A stretch of 64,000 nt of DNA from Erysipelothrix sp. HDW6A (GTDB lineage: Bacteria; Bacillota_I; Bacilli_A; Erysipelotrichales; Erysipelotrichaceae). The stretch's first letter is position 1. Each line of letters starts with the position of its first letter. A program made the position numbers and the translations under genes. The stretch covers positions 992,001-1,056,000 of the forward strand of contig NZ_CP049859.1 of the NCBI RefSeq assembly GCF_011400295.1. Direction: 5' to 3'. This document shows positions 8,247 through 16,529 of the stretch, in pieces. The notes under the pieces were generated by a model, which had not been told where the DNA came from, ran no database searches, and worked only from the letters and a program-made list of their open reading frames with translations.

Positions 8247-9413
8247 ATGAGGGATAGAGCGGTTAAGAAATTTACTTTGTATTATTTTTTGAGTCAGTTT
8301 ATGTTTGCGATTGCGTTGGTACAGCGTATACCATATCTAAGCAGTCTTGGTTATGATCCTAATGAGCGGGCAATTATGTTGTCATCACTTGCTTTACTTA
8401 GCATTGTTGGGCAAATAACTTTTGGATATATTAGTGATAAACATCGTAAGATAAAACGATACATCTTATTTGCACTTACTAGTTTTGCAGTCTTATCATT
8501 TTTTGTGTTTAGCGTTGATGACAAGATATTTATATATCATTTTATCTTTGTAGTGCTTTCTGGGTCAATGCAGACGGTGATTAGTGATTTGAATGATAGT
8601 TGGGCGATGCAAAGCGAGGATGTTGTTAAAGAGAACTTTAGTTTTATTAAAGGCTTTCAATCCTTTGGTTATGCTTTTGGTGCTCTTGTTGGTTCTGCGA
8701 TAATTAGTTCCTTTGGTTATCGATCCTTTGCGAGTGTTATTTTAGTACTTGGTATTGTGATATTCTATTTAGCATCGCGGATTCCAGATAAAGTACAATC
8801 TACAAGTACCACTACTTTAACTGTTAGAGATATCACGCAACTACTAAAGTCGAAACAATATCTCATCGCAATCGTGTTGTTTATTTCGTATTATACAATT
8901 ACTCAGATACATGCAATATCAATAGCTGAGAAGATTCTGTTTCTTGGCGGTAATGAGCGTCATATTGCTTATAGAGTTATTATTGCCGTTGGATTGGAAG
9001 GGTTTGGATATGTAATCTGTAATAAGTTGTATAGTCGCTTAGGTCCCTTTAAAATGCTTACAATCGCATCAATAGGATACATAAGTATGTATGTATTGTT
9101 TATCATTGCCAAGACGCCAACACAGATGATAATCTTTGCTTCGCTTCAAATAGCAAGTGTGCCGTTTTATATCGTATCCATGAGAAACCTAATGTTTGAG
9201 ATTTCTCCGGATAACTTAAAGGCATCTGGACAATTGTTTATGACAGCAATCTTTACAGGAGTATCGGGTACGTTAACGCCATTGATTGTAGGTGGCTTAG
9301 TAACGCAGTTTAGTTATGATGCACCGCTCTATCTGGCAGTAGTTCTTGCAATCTTTACGATTGTTATGACGTATGTTATGAAGTTAACGATGAATGATAA
9401 GCAATTAGATTAG
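8247..9413 (+). CDS. MFS transporter
   Basis: 388 residues with about twelve membrane segments. It belongs to the major facilitator superfamily, in the group that includes nucleoside/proton symporter-like proteins. The loop between helices 2 and 3 reads GYISDKHRKIKR, a form of the MFS G-x-x-x-D-R/K signature. It is paralogous to the transporter at 49536-50687: both share the SIVGQI-x-x-GY-x-SDK core and similar length. Substrate is unknown. It follows the XRE regulator with an AGGAG site. Confidence 0.85.
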   Translation: MRDRAVKKFTLYYFLSQFMFAIALVQRIPYLSSLGYDPNERAIMLSSLALLSIVGQITFGYISDKHRKIKRYILFALTSFAVLSFFVFSVDDKIFIYHFIFVVLSGSMQTVISDLNDSWAMQSEDVVKENFSFIKGFQSFGYAFGALVGSAIISSFGYRSFASVILVLGIVIFYLASRIPDKVQSTSTTTLTVRDITQLLKSKQYLIAIVLFISYYTITQIHAISIAEKILFLGGNERHIAYRVIIAVGLEGFGYVICNKLYSRLGPFKMLTIASIGYISMYVLFIIAKTPTQMIIFASLQIASVPFYIVSMRNLMFEISPDNLKASGQLFMTAIFTGVSGTLTPLIVGGLVTQFSYDAPLYLAVVLAIFTIVMTYVMKLTMNDKQLD

Positions 9414-9422
9414 GAGTAAGTG

Positions 9423-9881
9423 ATGTCAGAACATTTTAAACTAAAAGCAGCTGTAATGGCTATGGTATTTAGAGAAGAATTAGATAGTAAAGAGATTCTT
9501 TTACAAAAAAGACAGAACACAGGATTTAGGGATGGGTACTGGGATTTTGCATCATCAGGTCATCTTGAAGAAGGTGAGTCCTTAACACAAGCGATGACAC
9601 GAGAAATAAAGGAAGAGATTGGTATTGGTGTTAAAGAAGATAAGCTTGGGTTTTGTCATCTAACCCATCTTACAGAAACAGAAATAGATATAAATTATAT
9701 AAATTGTTATTTCATTGTTAATGAATATCAAGGAGTGCCACAAATTATGGAACCACATAAATGTAGTGATTTAGAGTGGTTCAATCTTGACTCACTACCG
9801 GATACAATGATTCCAAGTAGAAGGCGTGTCTTAGAACAAGTTCTAAATAAATCGTATTATAGTGAAGACGGATTTAAGTGA
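9423..9881 (+). CDS. Nudix hydrolase
   Basis: 152 residues with a perfect Nudix box: G-x5-E-x7-R-E-I-x-EE-x-G-I (GHLEEGE, then REIKEEIGI, about residues 41-63). Such enzymes cleave nucleoside diphosphates linked to another group, using Mg2+ bound by the box glutamates. The substrate cannot be told from sequence. The ATG at 9423 is preferred to the GTG at 9420, being better spaced from AGGAG. It probably shares a transcript with the MFS gene six bases upstream. Confidence 0.9.
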   Translation: MSEHFKLKAAVMAMVFREELDSKEILLQKRQNTGFRDGYWDFASSGHLEEGESLTQAMTREIKEEIGIGVKEDKLGFCHLTHLTETEIDINYINCYFIVNEYQGVPQIMEPHKCSDLEWFNLDSLPDTMIPSRRRVLEQVLNKSYYSEDGFK

Positions 9882-9950
9882 AATTGGTTTTTAGCTTTGA
9901 TTATACAATTTTCTTTGATATAATATACTAGAAATTAAAAGGAGATTAAC

Positions 9951-10259
9951 ATGGAAGGTCTAGAACTATTAAGTTTTCAAATGATTTCGTTTAACGGATC
10001 AGCACGTTCATGCTTCGTAGAAGCAATTACTGCTGCTAAAGAAGGAGACTTCGAACGCGCAGAAGAATTGATGAAAGAGGGAGAGGAACAATTTGTAGAG
10101 GGACATAAAGTTCATGCTCAATTGATCCAAGAAGAAGCTCAAACAGGCGGTACAGCTGTTAACTTATTGTTAATTCATGCTGAAGACCAAATGATGAGTG
10201 CTGAAGTCTTAAAAATCATTGCTGCAGAGCTTATTGATATTCACAAACGAATTCAATAA
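9951..10259 (+). CDS. PTS lactose/cellobiose-type EIIA component
   Basis: 102 residues, full length for the all-helical lactose/cellobiose IIA family. The phosphorylated histidine lies in LLLIHAEDQMM (about residue 76), matching the family LLxxHAxDHLM block. EIIA receives phosphate from HPr and passes it to EIIB. No EIIC permease or glycosidase gene is nearby; the matching EIIB lies 580 bases downstream behind an unrelated membrane protein. It has its own terminator. It may serve a distant permease or a regulatory role. Confidence 0.9.
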   Translation: MEGLELLSFQMISFNGSARSCFVEAITAAKEGDFERAEELMKEGEEQFVEGHKVHAQLIQEEAQTGGTAVNLLLIHAEDQMMSAEVLKIIAAELIDIHKRIQ

Positions 10260-10278
10260 GAGCTACAGCTCTTTTTTT
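10259..10278 (+). terminator. terminator after PTS EIIA
   Basis: Short AGAGC / GCTCT hairpin followed by seven T, starting at the stop codon. Confidence 0.8.
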
Positions 10279-10294
10279 ATCATAGAAAGGATAA

Positions 10295-10762
10295 ATGTTT
10301 ATGCAAAGTTTTAATGCTGCAATAATTTGGATAGCACGTTTTGCAATCATCGCTTTGTTTATGTTCATGGGATTGAAATATAATCGTGCTAAGAAGTTAG
10401 ATAATACGATTAAGTTTCATTTTAACCTACGTTCATGGGTAGAAATCATAATCGTAGTCGGCTTGGACTTATTCTTCATTGCATATCCAGTCACTGCATC
10501 GTCAGAACCAATCTTATTGATTGCTGGTATAGTTGGATTAACTTTGACTTATATGCATACACGTCGCTACATCGCTATTGGGAAGAAAGTTATCTTTATT
10601 ATGGAAGCTTCATTTCATATTCGTGATATAAGTAGAGTCAAATATGAAAAAGGTAAAATGACATTTCTTATCAAGAATGTACCATTTCACCTGCGTTTTC
10701 CACTAATAGATATGGACTATCTTGAAGAACGTGTTTCAGGTAAACGCAAAATCAAGAATTAG
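10295..10762 (+). CDS. membrane protein of unknown function
   Basis: 155 residues. One N-terminal hydrophobic helix (10-25) is followed by a pair around 48-84 and a soluble C-terminal half rich in Arg, Lys, Phe and Ile. I recognise no family. The start follows GAAAGG; a second ATG at 10301 is possible. It lies between the separate PTS EIIA and EIIB genes, but nothing in the sequence ties it to sugar transport. Confidence 0.7.
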   Translation: MFMQSFNAAIIWIARFAIIALFMFMGLKYNRAKKLDNTIKFHFNLRSWVEIIIVVGLDLFFIAYPVTASSEPILLIAGIVGLTLTYMHTRRYIAIGKKVIFIMEASFHIRDISRVKYEKGKMTFLIKNVPFHLRFPLIDMDYLEERVSGKRKIKN

Positions 10763-10814
10763 TGTCTAAATGTTAACGCTTTCTTCTAGACACTGAAATC
10801 TTTTGTGTTATAAT
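10761..10814 (+). promoter_or_regulatory. promoter of the PTS EIIB gene with overlapping inverted repeat
   Basis: Candidate -35 TAGACA (10787-10792), 16-base spacer, -10 TATAAT (10809-10814). A perfect 8-bp inverted repeat AGTGTCTA / TAGACACT (10761-10768, 10787-10794) overlaps both the -35 and the stop codon of the gene before it. It could be an operator or a weak terminator. Confidence 0.5.
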
Positions 10815-10837
10815 ATTCATGTATCTAGGAGGGTATT

Positions 10838-11143
10838 ATGAGAAAAATTATTTTATTATGTTCAGCAGGTATGTCAACAAGTATTCTTGTTAACAAGATG
10901 AAAGATGCAGCTGCTGCTCAAAACTACGAAGTAGAAATTTCAGCTCACTCAGTAAGTGAAGCTTCACGTGTGGCAGCAGATGCTGACATCGTATTATTAG
11001 GACCACAAGTTCGTTTTAACTTAGGAACTGTACAAAAACAACTTCCTAACAAACCAATCGAAGTTATCGATATGCGTGCATACGGTACAATGAATGGTGA
11101 AGCAGTTATTGCTGAAGTTAAAAAAGTATTAGGTGACGAATAA
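10838..11143 (+). CDS. PTS lactose/cellobiose-type EIIB component
   Basis: 101 residues, the normal size of a free cellobiose-type IIB. The phosphorylated cysteine is Cys8 in LLCSAGMSTS. The following Rossmann-like sheet includes DADIVLLGPQVRFN. The protein would transfer phosphate from EIIA to sugar at an EIIC, but no EIIC is present in the window. It has its own promoter and terminator, so it is expressed independently of the EIIA gene. Confidence 0.92.
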   Translation: MRKIILLCSAGMSTSILVNKMKDAAAAQNYEVEISAHSVSEASRVAADADIVLLGPQVRFNLGTVQKQLPNKPIEVIDMRAYGTMNGEAVIAEVKKVLGDE

Positions 11144-11149
11144 TAAACA

Positions 11150-11173
11150 AATGTTAGGAAACTAACATTTTTT
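11150..11173 (+). terminator. terminator after PTS EIIB
   Basis: AATGTTAG-GAAA-CTAACATT hairpin followed by T residues. Confidence 0.85.
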
Positions 11174-11191
11174 ATTTCAAAGGAGAACATT

Positions 11192-11611
11192 ATGAAACCA
11201 ACAATCGTATATTGGACAGGATCAGGAAATACTCAAATGATAGCAGATGCAATCTTAGAGGCAGTAGAATCTCTTGGATATCAAGCTGAAAATCACTATG
11301 TAAGTGATATTACAGCCGATGATGTAAAGGATGCTGACTTTTTCTATTTAGGTTGCCCTGCAATGTCAGGTGAAGATGTCGAAGAATATGAATTCAGACC
11401 ATTTTTAGATGATCTAAAACCATCACTTGTAGATAAAAAAGTAGTGCTCTTTGGGTCGTATGACTGGGGAGATGGAGAATGGATGGATAACTGGACAAAG
11501 GAAATGACTGAAGCTGGAGCGAATGTAGTAGGGAAGTTTCAAATCCAATGGGAACCTAGTGACGAACAACTAGAAACAGTGAAATCAGAAGTATTAAAAC
11601 AACTTTCATGA
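11192..11611 (+). CDS. flavodoxin
   Basis: 139 residues, a short-chain flavodoxin. The FMN phosphate loop is WTGSGNTQ (residues 8-15). The two flavin-flanking loops are seen as GCPAMSGEDVEEYEF and GSYDWGDGEWMD. It is an electron-transfer protein that can replace ferredoxin, often when iron is short. RBS is AAAGGAG. It stands alone between the PTS EIIB terminator and a probable small RNA gene. Confidence 0.92.
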   Translation: MKPTIVYWTGSGNTQMIADAILEAVESLGYQAENHYVSDITADDVKDADFFYLGCPAMSGEDVEEYEFRPFLDDLKPSLVDKKVVLFGSYDWGDGEWMDNWTKEMTEAGANVVGKFQIQWEPSDEQLETVKSEVLKQLS

Positions 11612-11669
11612 AAAGTTTTCAGAAAATATATTAATTTATGAAAATAATTGCAGAATTTCTGAAAAAGTA

Positions 11670-11697
11670 TTGACTTGTTTCTTTTGCTGCGTATAAT
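11670..11697 (+). promoter_or_regulatory. strong promoter for the probable small RNA
   Basis: TTGACT (11670-11675), 16-base spacer, TATAAT (11692-11697). The nearest downstream coding start is about 180 bases away and lies beyond a terminator. Confidence 0.75.
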
Positions 11698-11703
11698 ATA
11701 AGT

Positions 11704-11830
11704 ATAGATCGAACATCTATATATAATACTTGTCCTCATTATGATTTGTAACTCACTCCTTACTAATATATATTTCCTCCAGAGTTACAAATTCATTCTC
11801 CTTAAAAACACACTTCCTCGTGTGTTTTTT
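11704..11830 (+). ncRNA. probable small regulatory RNA with anti-Shine-Dalgarno-like loops
   Basis: About 127 nt between a near-consensus promoter and an intrinsic terminator, with no open frame of note. Three hairpins are visible. The 5' one is TATAGAT-CGAAC-ATCTATA (11703-11721). The central one has a perfect 10-bp stem TTTGTAACTC / GAGTTACAAA (11745-11754, 11782-11791) and a 27-nt loop. The terminator is AAAAACACAC / GTGTGTTTTT (11804-11813, 11820-11829). Pyrimidine motifs complementary to GGAGG-type sites lie in unpaired parts: GTCCTC, ACTCCTT, TTTCCTCC, TCTCCTT, and TTCCTC in the terminator loop. That layout resembles firmicute sRNAs that block translation starts. The alternative is an attenuator leader for coaD, whose start is 52 bases past the terminator. 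Confidence 0.65.
11804..11830 (+). terminator. intrinsic terminator of the small RNA
   Basis: 10-bp stem AAAAACACAC / GTGTGTTTTT with a TTCCTC loop, ending in a T run. Confidence 0.85.
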
Positions 11831-11882
11831 CTTTTTCTAACGTATAATAGATATGTTAATTGAATGTAAGTGAGGGAAAACA

Positions 11883-12377
11883 ATGAAAGTAATGTATCCT
11901 GGGTCCTTTGATCCAATAACTAACGGACATATAGATCTTATCGAACGTTGCTCCTCAACTTTTGATGAAGTTGTGGTAGCAATCATGGTTAATGAAAGTA
12001 AAAGTGGAACATTTACAAAAGAAGAACGAAAAGTAATGATTGAAGAATCAATCAAGCATCTACCAAATGTAAGTGTAAATATTGGTTCAGGTCTAACAGC
12101 GATGTATGCTAAAGAGATTGATAGTAATGTGTTAGTGCGTGGTATCCGTGCTGTCATGGACTATGAATACGAACTCCAACAAGCAACAGCTAATCGAATC
12201 TTAAACACTGACTTAGAAACATTGTTCCTTGTAGCAGATCCTAAGTATTCTCATGTATCGTCATCCGTAGCACGTGAGATTGCGAAGTATGGTGGTAGCT
12301 TAGAAGGTTTTGTACCTAGCTTTGTTGCAGAAAAACTTTATAAATACTATCAAAAAGACAAAGAAAAAAGTGTATAA
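11883..12377 (+). CDS. coaD: phosphopantetheine adenylyltransferase
   Basis: 164 residues, the full length of CoaD, which makes dephospho-CoA from 4'-phosphopantetheine and ATP. Nucleotidyltransferase motifs are PGSFDPITNGHIDLI near the N-terminus (T/HxGH) and the VSSSVAREIAKYGG block (ISSTxxR equivalent) near residue 130. RVLVRGIRA-type substrate residues appear as VLVRGIRAVMDYEYE. The start follows a GAGGG site. A -10-like TATAAT (11843-11848) just upstream suggests its own promoter after the sRNA terminator. Confidence 0.96.
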   Translation: MKVMYPGSFDPITNGHIDLIERCSSTFDEVVVAIMVNESKSGTFTKEERKVMIEESIKHLPNVSVNIGSGLTAMYAKEIDSNVLVRGIRAVMDYEYELQQATANRILNTDLETLFLVADPKYSHVSSSVAREIAKYGGSLEGFVPSFVAEKLYKYYQKDKEKSV

Positions 12378-12381
12378 TATG

Positions 12382-12402
12382 AGAGTATGATTTTCATACT
12401 CT
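12382..12402 (+). terminator. hairpin between coaD and tRNA-Arg
   Basis: AGAGTATG-N5-CATACTCT perfect stem. It can end coaD transcription. It also sits in the expected leader of the tRNA, because TATAAT at 12373-12378 is the likely tRNA -10 and overlaps the coaD stop region. Confidence 0.5.
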
Positions 12403-12409
12403 TTACTTT

Positions 12410-12484
12410 GTCCCCTTAGTAAAGTGGATATTACAAGACCCTCCTAAGGTTTAGTCACAGGTTCGATCCCTGTAGGGGACGCCA
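12410..12484 (+). tRNA. tRNA-Arg (CCT anticodon)
   Basis: Acceptor arms GTCCCCT / AGGGGAC with encoded CCA (12482-12484). The anticodon stem is AGACC / GGTTT with loop CTCCTAA and anticodon CCT at 12443-12445. The T-loop is GTTCGATCC. The McrBC segment lies directly downstream. Confidence 0.93.
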
Positions 12485-12497
12485 GAGCATAATATTG

Positions 12498-12519
12498 CCC
12501 ACCTTTTGTGTGGGTTTTT
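12498..12519 (+). terminator. terminator after tRNA-Arg(CCT)
   Basis: CCCAC / GTGGG stem (12498-12502, 12510-12514) followed by five T. Confidence 0.8.
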
Positions 12520-12673
12520 CTTTTGTCCTCCAACATTTATTTTGTAAAAAAGTTAAATAATATCTAATAACATCCTTTACTAATGAATTTAAAAGCCTAT
12601 ATACCAAATAGTAAAAAAGTACTATTCACATTCCTTGGTTAAGTTATTTGTTTTCATAGAAGTTTGTTACCAG

Positions 12674-12752
12674 TTAAACTAAGATATTCTATCAATGTCT
12701 TTTATTAAACTAAAATATCTGGTATAGCAATGTCTTTCTAAGTTGATATAAT
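12674..12752 (+). promoter_or_regulatory. imperfect direct repeats and promoter upstream of mcrB
   Basis: Two imperfect copies of a roughly 30-base unit lie at 12674-12703 and 12705-12737. Both begin TTAAACTAA, continue with an ATAT run and end CAATGTCTTT. The -10 TATAAT is at 12747-12752 with no clear -35, which would fall inside the second copy. This looks like a regulator-binding region for the defence operon. The remaining 12520-12673 is AT-rich with nothing recognised. Confidence 0.4.
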
Positions 12753-12771
12753 AGAAACAGGAGCTGATAAA

Positions 12772-14568
12772 ATGATAGAGTGGATAAGCAAGGATAGTTT
12801 ACTTGATTTAAATGTTATTGATAATAATAAAGATTATGATGTAAATACTTCGACAATTTTTGGAAAGATAATACCTGGATCAAAAATTGGGGACATTGTG
12901 TACTCGCTAGTGCCGTCAGTCAATCAAGAAATAGGTCGATTTGTTGTGGAATCTTTAGAAGACAATAAAGCTATTTATCGTCTGCTTGAAACGGTTGAAT
13001 TAAGTGAAAACATTAATGATTTACTAGGAATAAAAGGCGAAACTCAGTATACTAAACTGAATCCTGTTCAATGCCAAATCATTAGAAGGAAGTCTTTTCA
13101 AGCAAATAAGTCGTTTAGTGTAGTTCAAGCAGTGTGGATTGCTGGCGCATTACATGCGTACAATATTTTCTATTCCAAGATAAACCCCATATATAATGAC
13201 TTTTTCCTAAATAGTTCAGAGATAATAAATCTTTCACAAGAATATACTGAAAACGAAGTTCATCCACCAAGGATTGGACAATGGCTCAATGGTGATCATT
13301 CTAAATCCAATCATAATATATTGCGTGCAAGACGCAGTGGAACTAAAGTAACTTATCGACTTTCGAGTGTTGGTGAATTCGTAGATAAAACGAAACCTTA
13401 TGGATTAGATCTATACAAGATAGTTTCTTACAATCGTGAGTTTTTCCTTGTTAAAGAATTGATTGAATTTGTTGATAATGAATATGAAGATTTTATTATG
13501 AGGTCTAAAGAAGATGAAGGGGAACTCATCAAAGGAGAAAAAATGTTAAACAATAGTACCATTTTATATGGGCCTCCAGGAACTGGAAAAACATATAGCT
13601 CAATTCTATATGCTGTATCAGTTATCGAAAATGTGGAAATATCGAAGCTTAAATTGGAACCTTATGCTGAAGTTAAATTCAGGTATGAACAATATAAGAT
13701 TAGTGAGCAAATACAATTTATTACTTTTCATCAGTCATATGGCTATGAAGAGTTTATTGAAGGTATTAGAGCTGTAGTAGATGAAACTGGAAATAATATT
13801 TCTTACATATATGAAGATGGAATATTCAAATCCTTCTGTAATAAGGCAAAAGAAAGTGATAAACCATTTGTGTTTATCATTGATGAAATTAACCGTGGTA
13901 ATATTTCAAAGATATTTGGTGAGTTGATTACTCTTGTAGAGTCTACCAAACGACTTGGGCAAAAAGAAGAAATGGAAGTTATTCTACCATACACAAAAGA
14001 GAGTTTTGGTGTACCATCAAATGTTTACATAATAGGGACCATGAATACTGCAGATAGATCTATTGCTTTACTCGATACCGCTCTCCGTAGGAGGTTTGAC
14101 TTTATTGAAATGCTACCTGATGAAAAAATATTTGCTGAATTGGGGATTAATATTATTGAGGTTGACGAGAAAATTCTGAAGCTTGATGAGATGTTAAAAT
14201 CAATAAATCAAAGAATAGAATTGCTATTTGATCGGGAGCATACAATTGGTCATTCGTTTTTTACTAAAGTAAGGCAACAACATGCAATTGATGATTTGAG
14301 TAACATATTTAAACAGTCAATTATTCCACTTCTTCAAGAGTATTTTTATGACGATTACAGTAAAATAAGGTATATATTAGGAGATCATAGTGTGAACGAT
14401 AAGAATTTACAGTTTATTGTCGAAGATGTGGTTGATGTTTCAAGAGTATTTAATCAATATATAGATTTAGATATACCGAATATTCGCTATTTAATCAATG
14501 ATCAAGCTTTTGGTAATATTGACTCCTATATAAAAATTTCGAAAGGTAATTATGAACAAAACTATTGA
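12772..14568 (+). CDS. mcrB: McrB-like AAA+ NTPase of a modification-dependent restriction system
   Basis: 598 residues. Residues about 255-560 form the McrB-type AAA+ motor: Walker A GPPGTGKT (267-274), Walker B VFIIDEINRGNISKIFGE (about 366-383), and sensor / arginine-finger block GTMNTADRSIALLDTALRRRFDF. Residues 1-240 are an unrecognised N-terminal region that should hold the target-recognition domain. McrB-type proteins hydrolyse GTP and translocate DNA to drive the McrC nuclease against modified phage DNA. It overlaps mcrC by 17 bases. The whole operon is AT-richer than its neighbours, in keeping with transfer. Confidence 0.88.
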   Translation: MIEWISKDSLLDLNVIDNNKDYDVNTSTIFGKIIPGSKIGDIVYSLVPSVNQEIGRFVVESLEDNKAIYRLLETVELSENINDLLGIKGETQYTKLNPVQCQIIRRKSFQANKSFSVVQAVWIAGALHAYNIFYSKINPIYNDFFLNSSEIINLSQEYTENEVHPPRIGQWLNGDHSKSNHNILRARRSGTKVTYRLSSVGEFVDKTKPYGLDLYKIVSYNREFFLVKELIEFVDNEYEDFIMRSKEDEGELIKGEKMLNNSTILYGPPGTGKTYSSILYAVSVIENVEISKLKLEPYAEVKFRYEQYKISEQIQFITFHQSYGYEEFIEGIRAVVDETGNNISYIYEDGIFKSFCNKAKESDKPFVFIIDEINRGNISKIFGELITLVESTKRLGQKEEMEVILPYTKESFGVPSNVYIIGTMNTADRSIALLDTALRRRFDFIEMLPDEKIFAELGINIIEVDEKILKLDEMLKSINQRIELLFDREHTIGHSFFTKVRQQHAIDDLSNIFKQSIIPLLQEYFYDDYSKIRYILGDHSVNDKNLQFIVEDVVDVSRVFNQYIDLDIPNIRYLINDQAFGNIDSYIKISKGNYEQNY

Positions 14569-15877
14569 GCTTCTCGAATATGAATATTTAACGGATAATG
14601 ATTTATGCAATGAGCCAGGTTACTATGTTGTTGATTCGTCTTCTTTTAAACAATTGGAAGAATTACTAATTTCGGCGGAAGAGAGTGACTTTTCATTATT
14701 CTTTCAATTAGTCTCAAAAAGGTACGTTGGTAAAGTTATTCAGGCAAAGAACTATGTAGGTATGATTGAATTATCAAACGGTTTAAAGCTTCAGATTCTT
14801 CCTAAGCTACCTCTTGATTTCGAAGAAGAATCAAATAAACTAACGAAACAGATTTTTATGAAAATGATAAGAAGTCTAATGTCAAATACTGGAAGAGTTT
14901 CCAATATAACAAACCTTCAATCGCATAGAATGAATATCTATGAAATATACATTTTTTATTATCTGGAAGAACTTTCTGAATTAGTAAGAAGAGGACTAAG
15001 GTCTTCCTATATTAAAGAAGAAGGAAACTTAATGTACTTGAAAGGAAAACTTGACTTAGCTAGGAACATAAAAGTGAATCAATTTAGAAAGAACCAGTTT
15101 TATGTTCACTATAGTGAGTTTAATATAGATAGAGCTGAAAATAAGATAATAAAAACAGCTTTAATAAAGCTTTCAAGAATATCAAAAAACAATGAAAACC
15201 AGAAGAAAATAAAACAATTACTGATACATTTTGATGAAGTGAATATTTCTGTAAATGTTGATAATGATTTGAAGAAAATTTCGTTGGATCGAAACATTGA
15301 ACACTATAGATCTGTTTTGGAATGGTCAGTAATAATTTTAAAAAACAAAAGTTTTTCAAGTTTTAGTGGAGAAGTATCAACAAGAGCGATGATGTTCCCG
15401 ATGGAGATGCTGTTTGAGTCTTATGTTGCAAAACAAGTAAAACATATTTTTTCTCCAAAAGGTTATTTAGTAAAACAACAAGTGAGAGGGAATTTTCTAT
15501 TTGAGTTTCCAAGAAGATTTCAGCTGAGGCCTGACATACTCATTCAAAAAAATAATCGTATAATTATTATGGATACAAAATGGAAAGCACTTAATAACGT
15601 TTCTAGTTCAAATTTTGGAGTATCTCAGGCAGATATGTATCAAATGTTTGCATATGCAAATATATTTAACTCGTCAGATGTTTTCCTTTTGTATCCCAAG
15701 ACTAAAGAAATTAATAAGGAATCAATACAATATGAAACGACGGTTGATAAAAAGGTAATTTCTGTTCATATCTATTTTGTTGATGTTTCAGAAATTGTGG
15801 ATAGTATTACAAACCTATACAAATATATTGAGAGGAGAATGAATAATGAGTTATCTTACGATAGAACAGTTGGCTGA
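14552..15877 (+). CDS. mcrC: McrC-like nuclease subunit
   Basis: 441 residues. McrC-family N-terminal and helical regions are followed by a C-terminal PD-(D/E)xK nuclease core. RPDILIQ gives the first Asp (about residue 329) and IIIMDTKWKAL gives the D-x-K pair. It binds the McrB ring, stimulates its NTPase activity and cuts DNA. Its start lies inside mcrB, so the two are coupled, and its end overlaps the third gene by 32 bases. Confidence 0.88.
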   Translation: MNKTIELLEYEYLTDNDLCNEPGYYVVDSSSFKQLEELLISAEESDFSLFFQLVSKRYVGKVIQAKNYVGMIELSNGLKLQILPKLPLDFEEESNKLTKQIFMKMIRSLMSNTGRVSNITNLQSHRMNIYEIYIFYYLEELSELVRRGLRSSYIKEEGNLMYLKGKLDLARNIKVNQFRKNQFYVHYSEFNIDRAENKIIKTALIKLSRISKNNENQKKIKQLLIHFDEVNISVNVDNDLKKISLDRNIEHYRSVLEWSVIILKNKSFSSFSGEVSTRAMMFPMEMLFESYVAKQVKHIFSPKGYLVKQQVRGNFLFEFPRRFQLRPDILIQKNNRIIIMDTKWKALNNVSSSNFGVSQADMYQMFAYANIFNSSDVFLLYPKTKEINKESIQYETTVDKKVISVHIYFVDVSEIVDSITNLYKYIERRMNNELSYDRTVG

Positions 15878-16451
15878 TAAACTAAATATGGACGAAATTG
15901 ATGCGTTTAATTGGATTATTGAAAAAGAAATTGAGTACCTTGATTTAACCACTCATTTTAGAGTTCTAAATAAAAACGTTGATGATGTTTTAATGTTAGA
16001 GAATCGTTATTTAGATTATTTTTCATTACCTGTATATGAATACGAAGATGAAGAATATGGTCAAATTCATTCTATCGATTATGGCGCAGCTGGATTATCT
16101 CGTGAGAAGATAGTTGAGGGCTTGAGAAAAATAGATTTTAACGAGAAACAGATAACACTTTTAAAAAGAATGATGGAGATATATCCAGAGTTTGTTACCG
16201 ATGAGGAAATAGTTGAGAGAAGTAAAACTAGTTACTCGGAGTATAAACCAAAATCTTATAGAAGTATAATAAAGAGTGTTTCAGTACAATTGATGAAACA
16301 CTTCGAGATAAAAAGGATTCCCAAAGGGAGAGAAAGTGACAAGCCGTTTTATGCAGGAGTATTCTTAGAAAATAGCGAGATAGATAATTCTTTCAAGCAA
16401 AGGCTTGTACCTATAATTTATGAGTCTTTAACTATTCTGTTTCAAACGTGA
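15846..16451 (+). CDS. uncharacterised third gene of the McrBC operon
   Basis: 201 residues with no family I recognise. The N-terminus (4-25) looks like a MerR/excisionase-type helix-turn-helix (LTIEQLADKLNMDEIDAF). A second helical block around 100-165 ends in a Lys/Arg-rich turn and a short beta stretch, perhaps another winged helix. The middle is acidic. AGGAG seven bases before the ATG supports the start, and the overlap with mcrC shows co-translation. It could regulate the operon or be an accessory subunit. It is acidic overall apart from the C-terminal half. Confidence 0.75.
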   Translation: MSYLTIEQLADKLNMDEIDAFNWIIEKEIEYLDLTTHFRVLNKNVDDVLMLENRYLDYFSLPVYEYEDEEYGQIHSIDYGAAGLSREKIVEGLRKIDFNEKQITLLKRMMEIYPEFVTDEEIVERSKTSYSEYKPKSYRSIIKSVSVQLMKHFEIKRIPKGRESDKPFYAGVFLENSEIDNSFKQRLVPIIYESLTILFQT

Positions 16452-16529
16452 TTGGTTAACTTCTTACACAATTTGAAAAAAATACTAAAGCAACAAAGCG
16501 ATAGCTCGATGAATTATTTATCAATGTAA

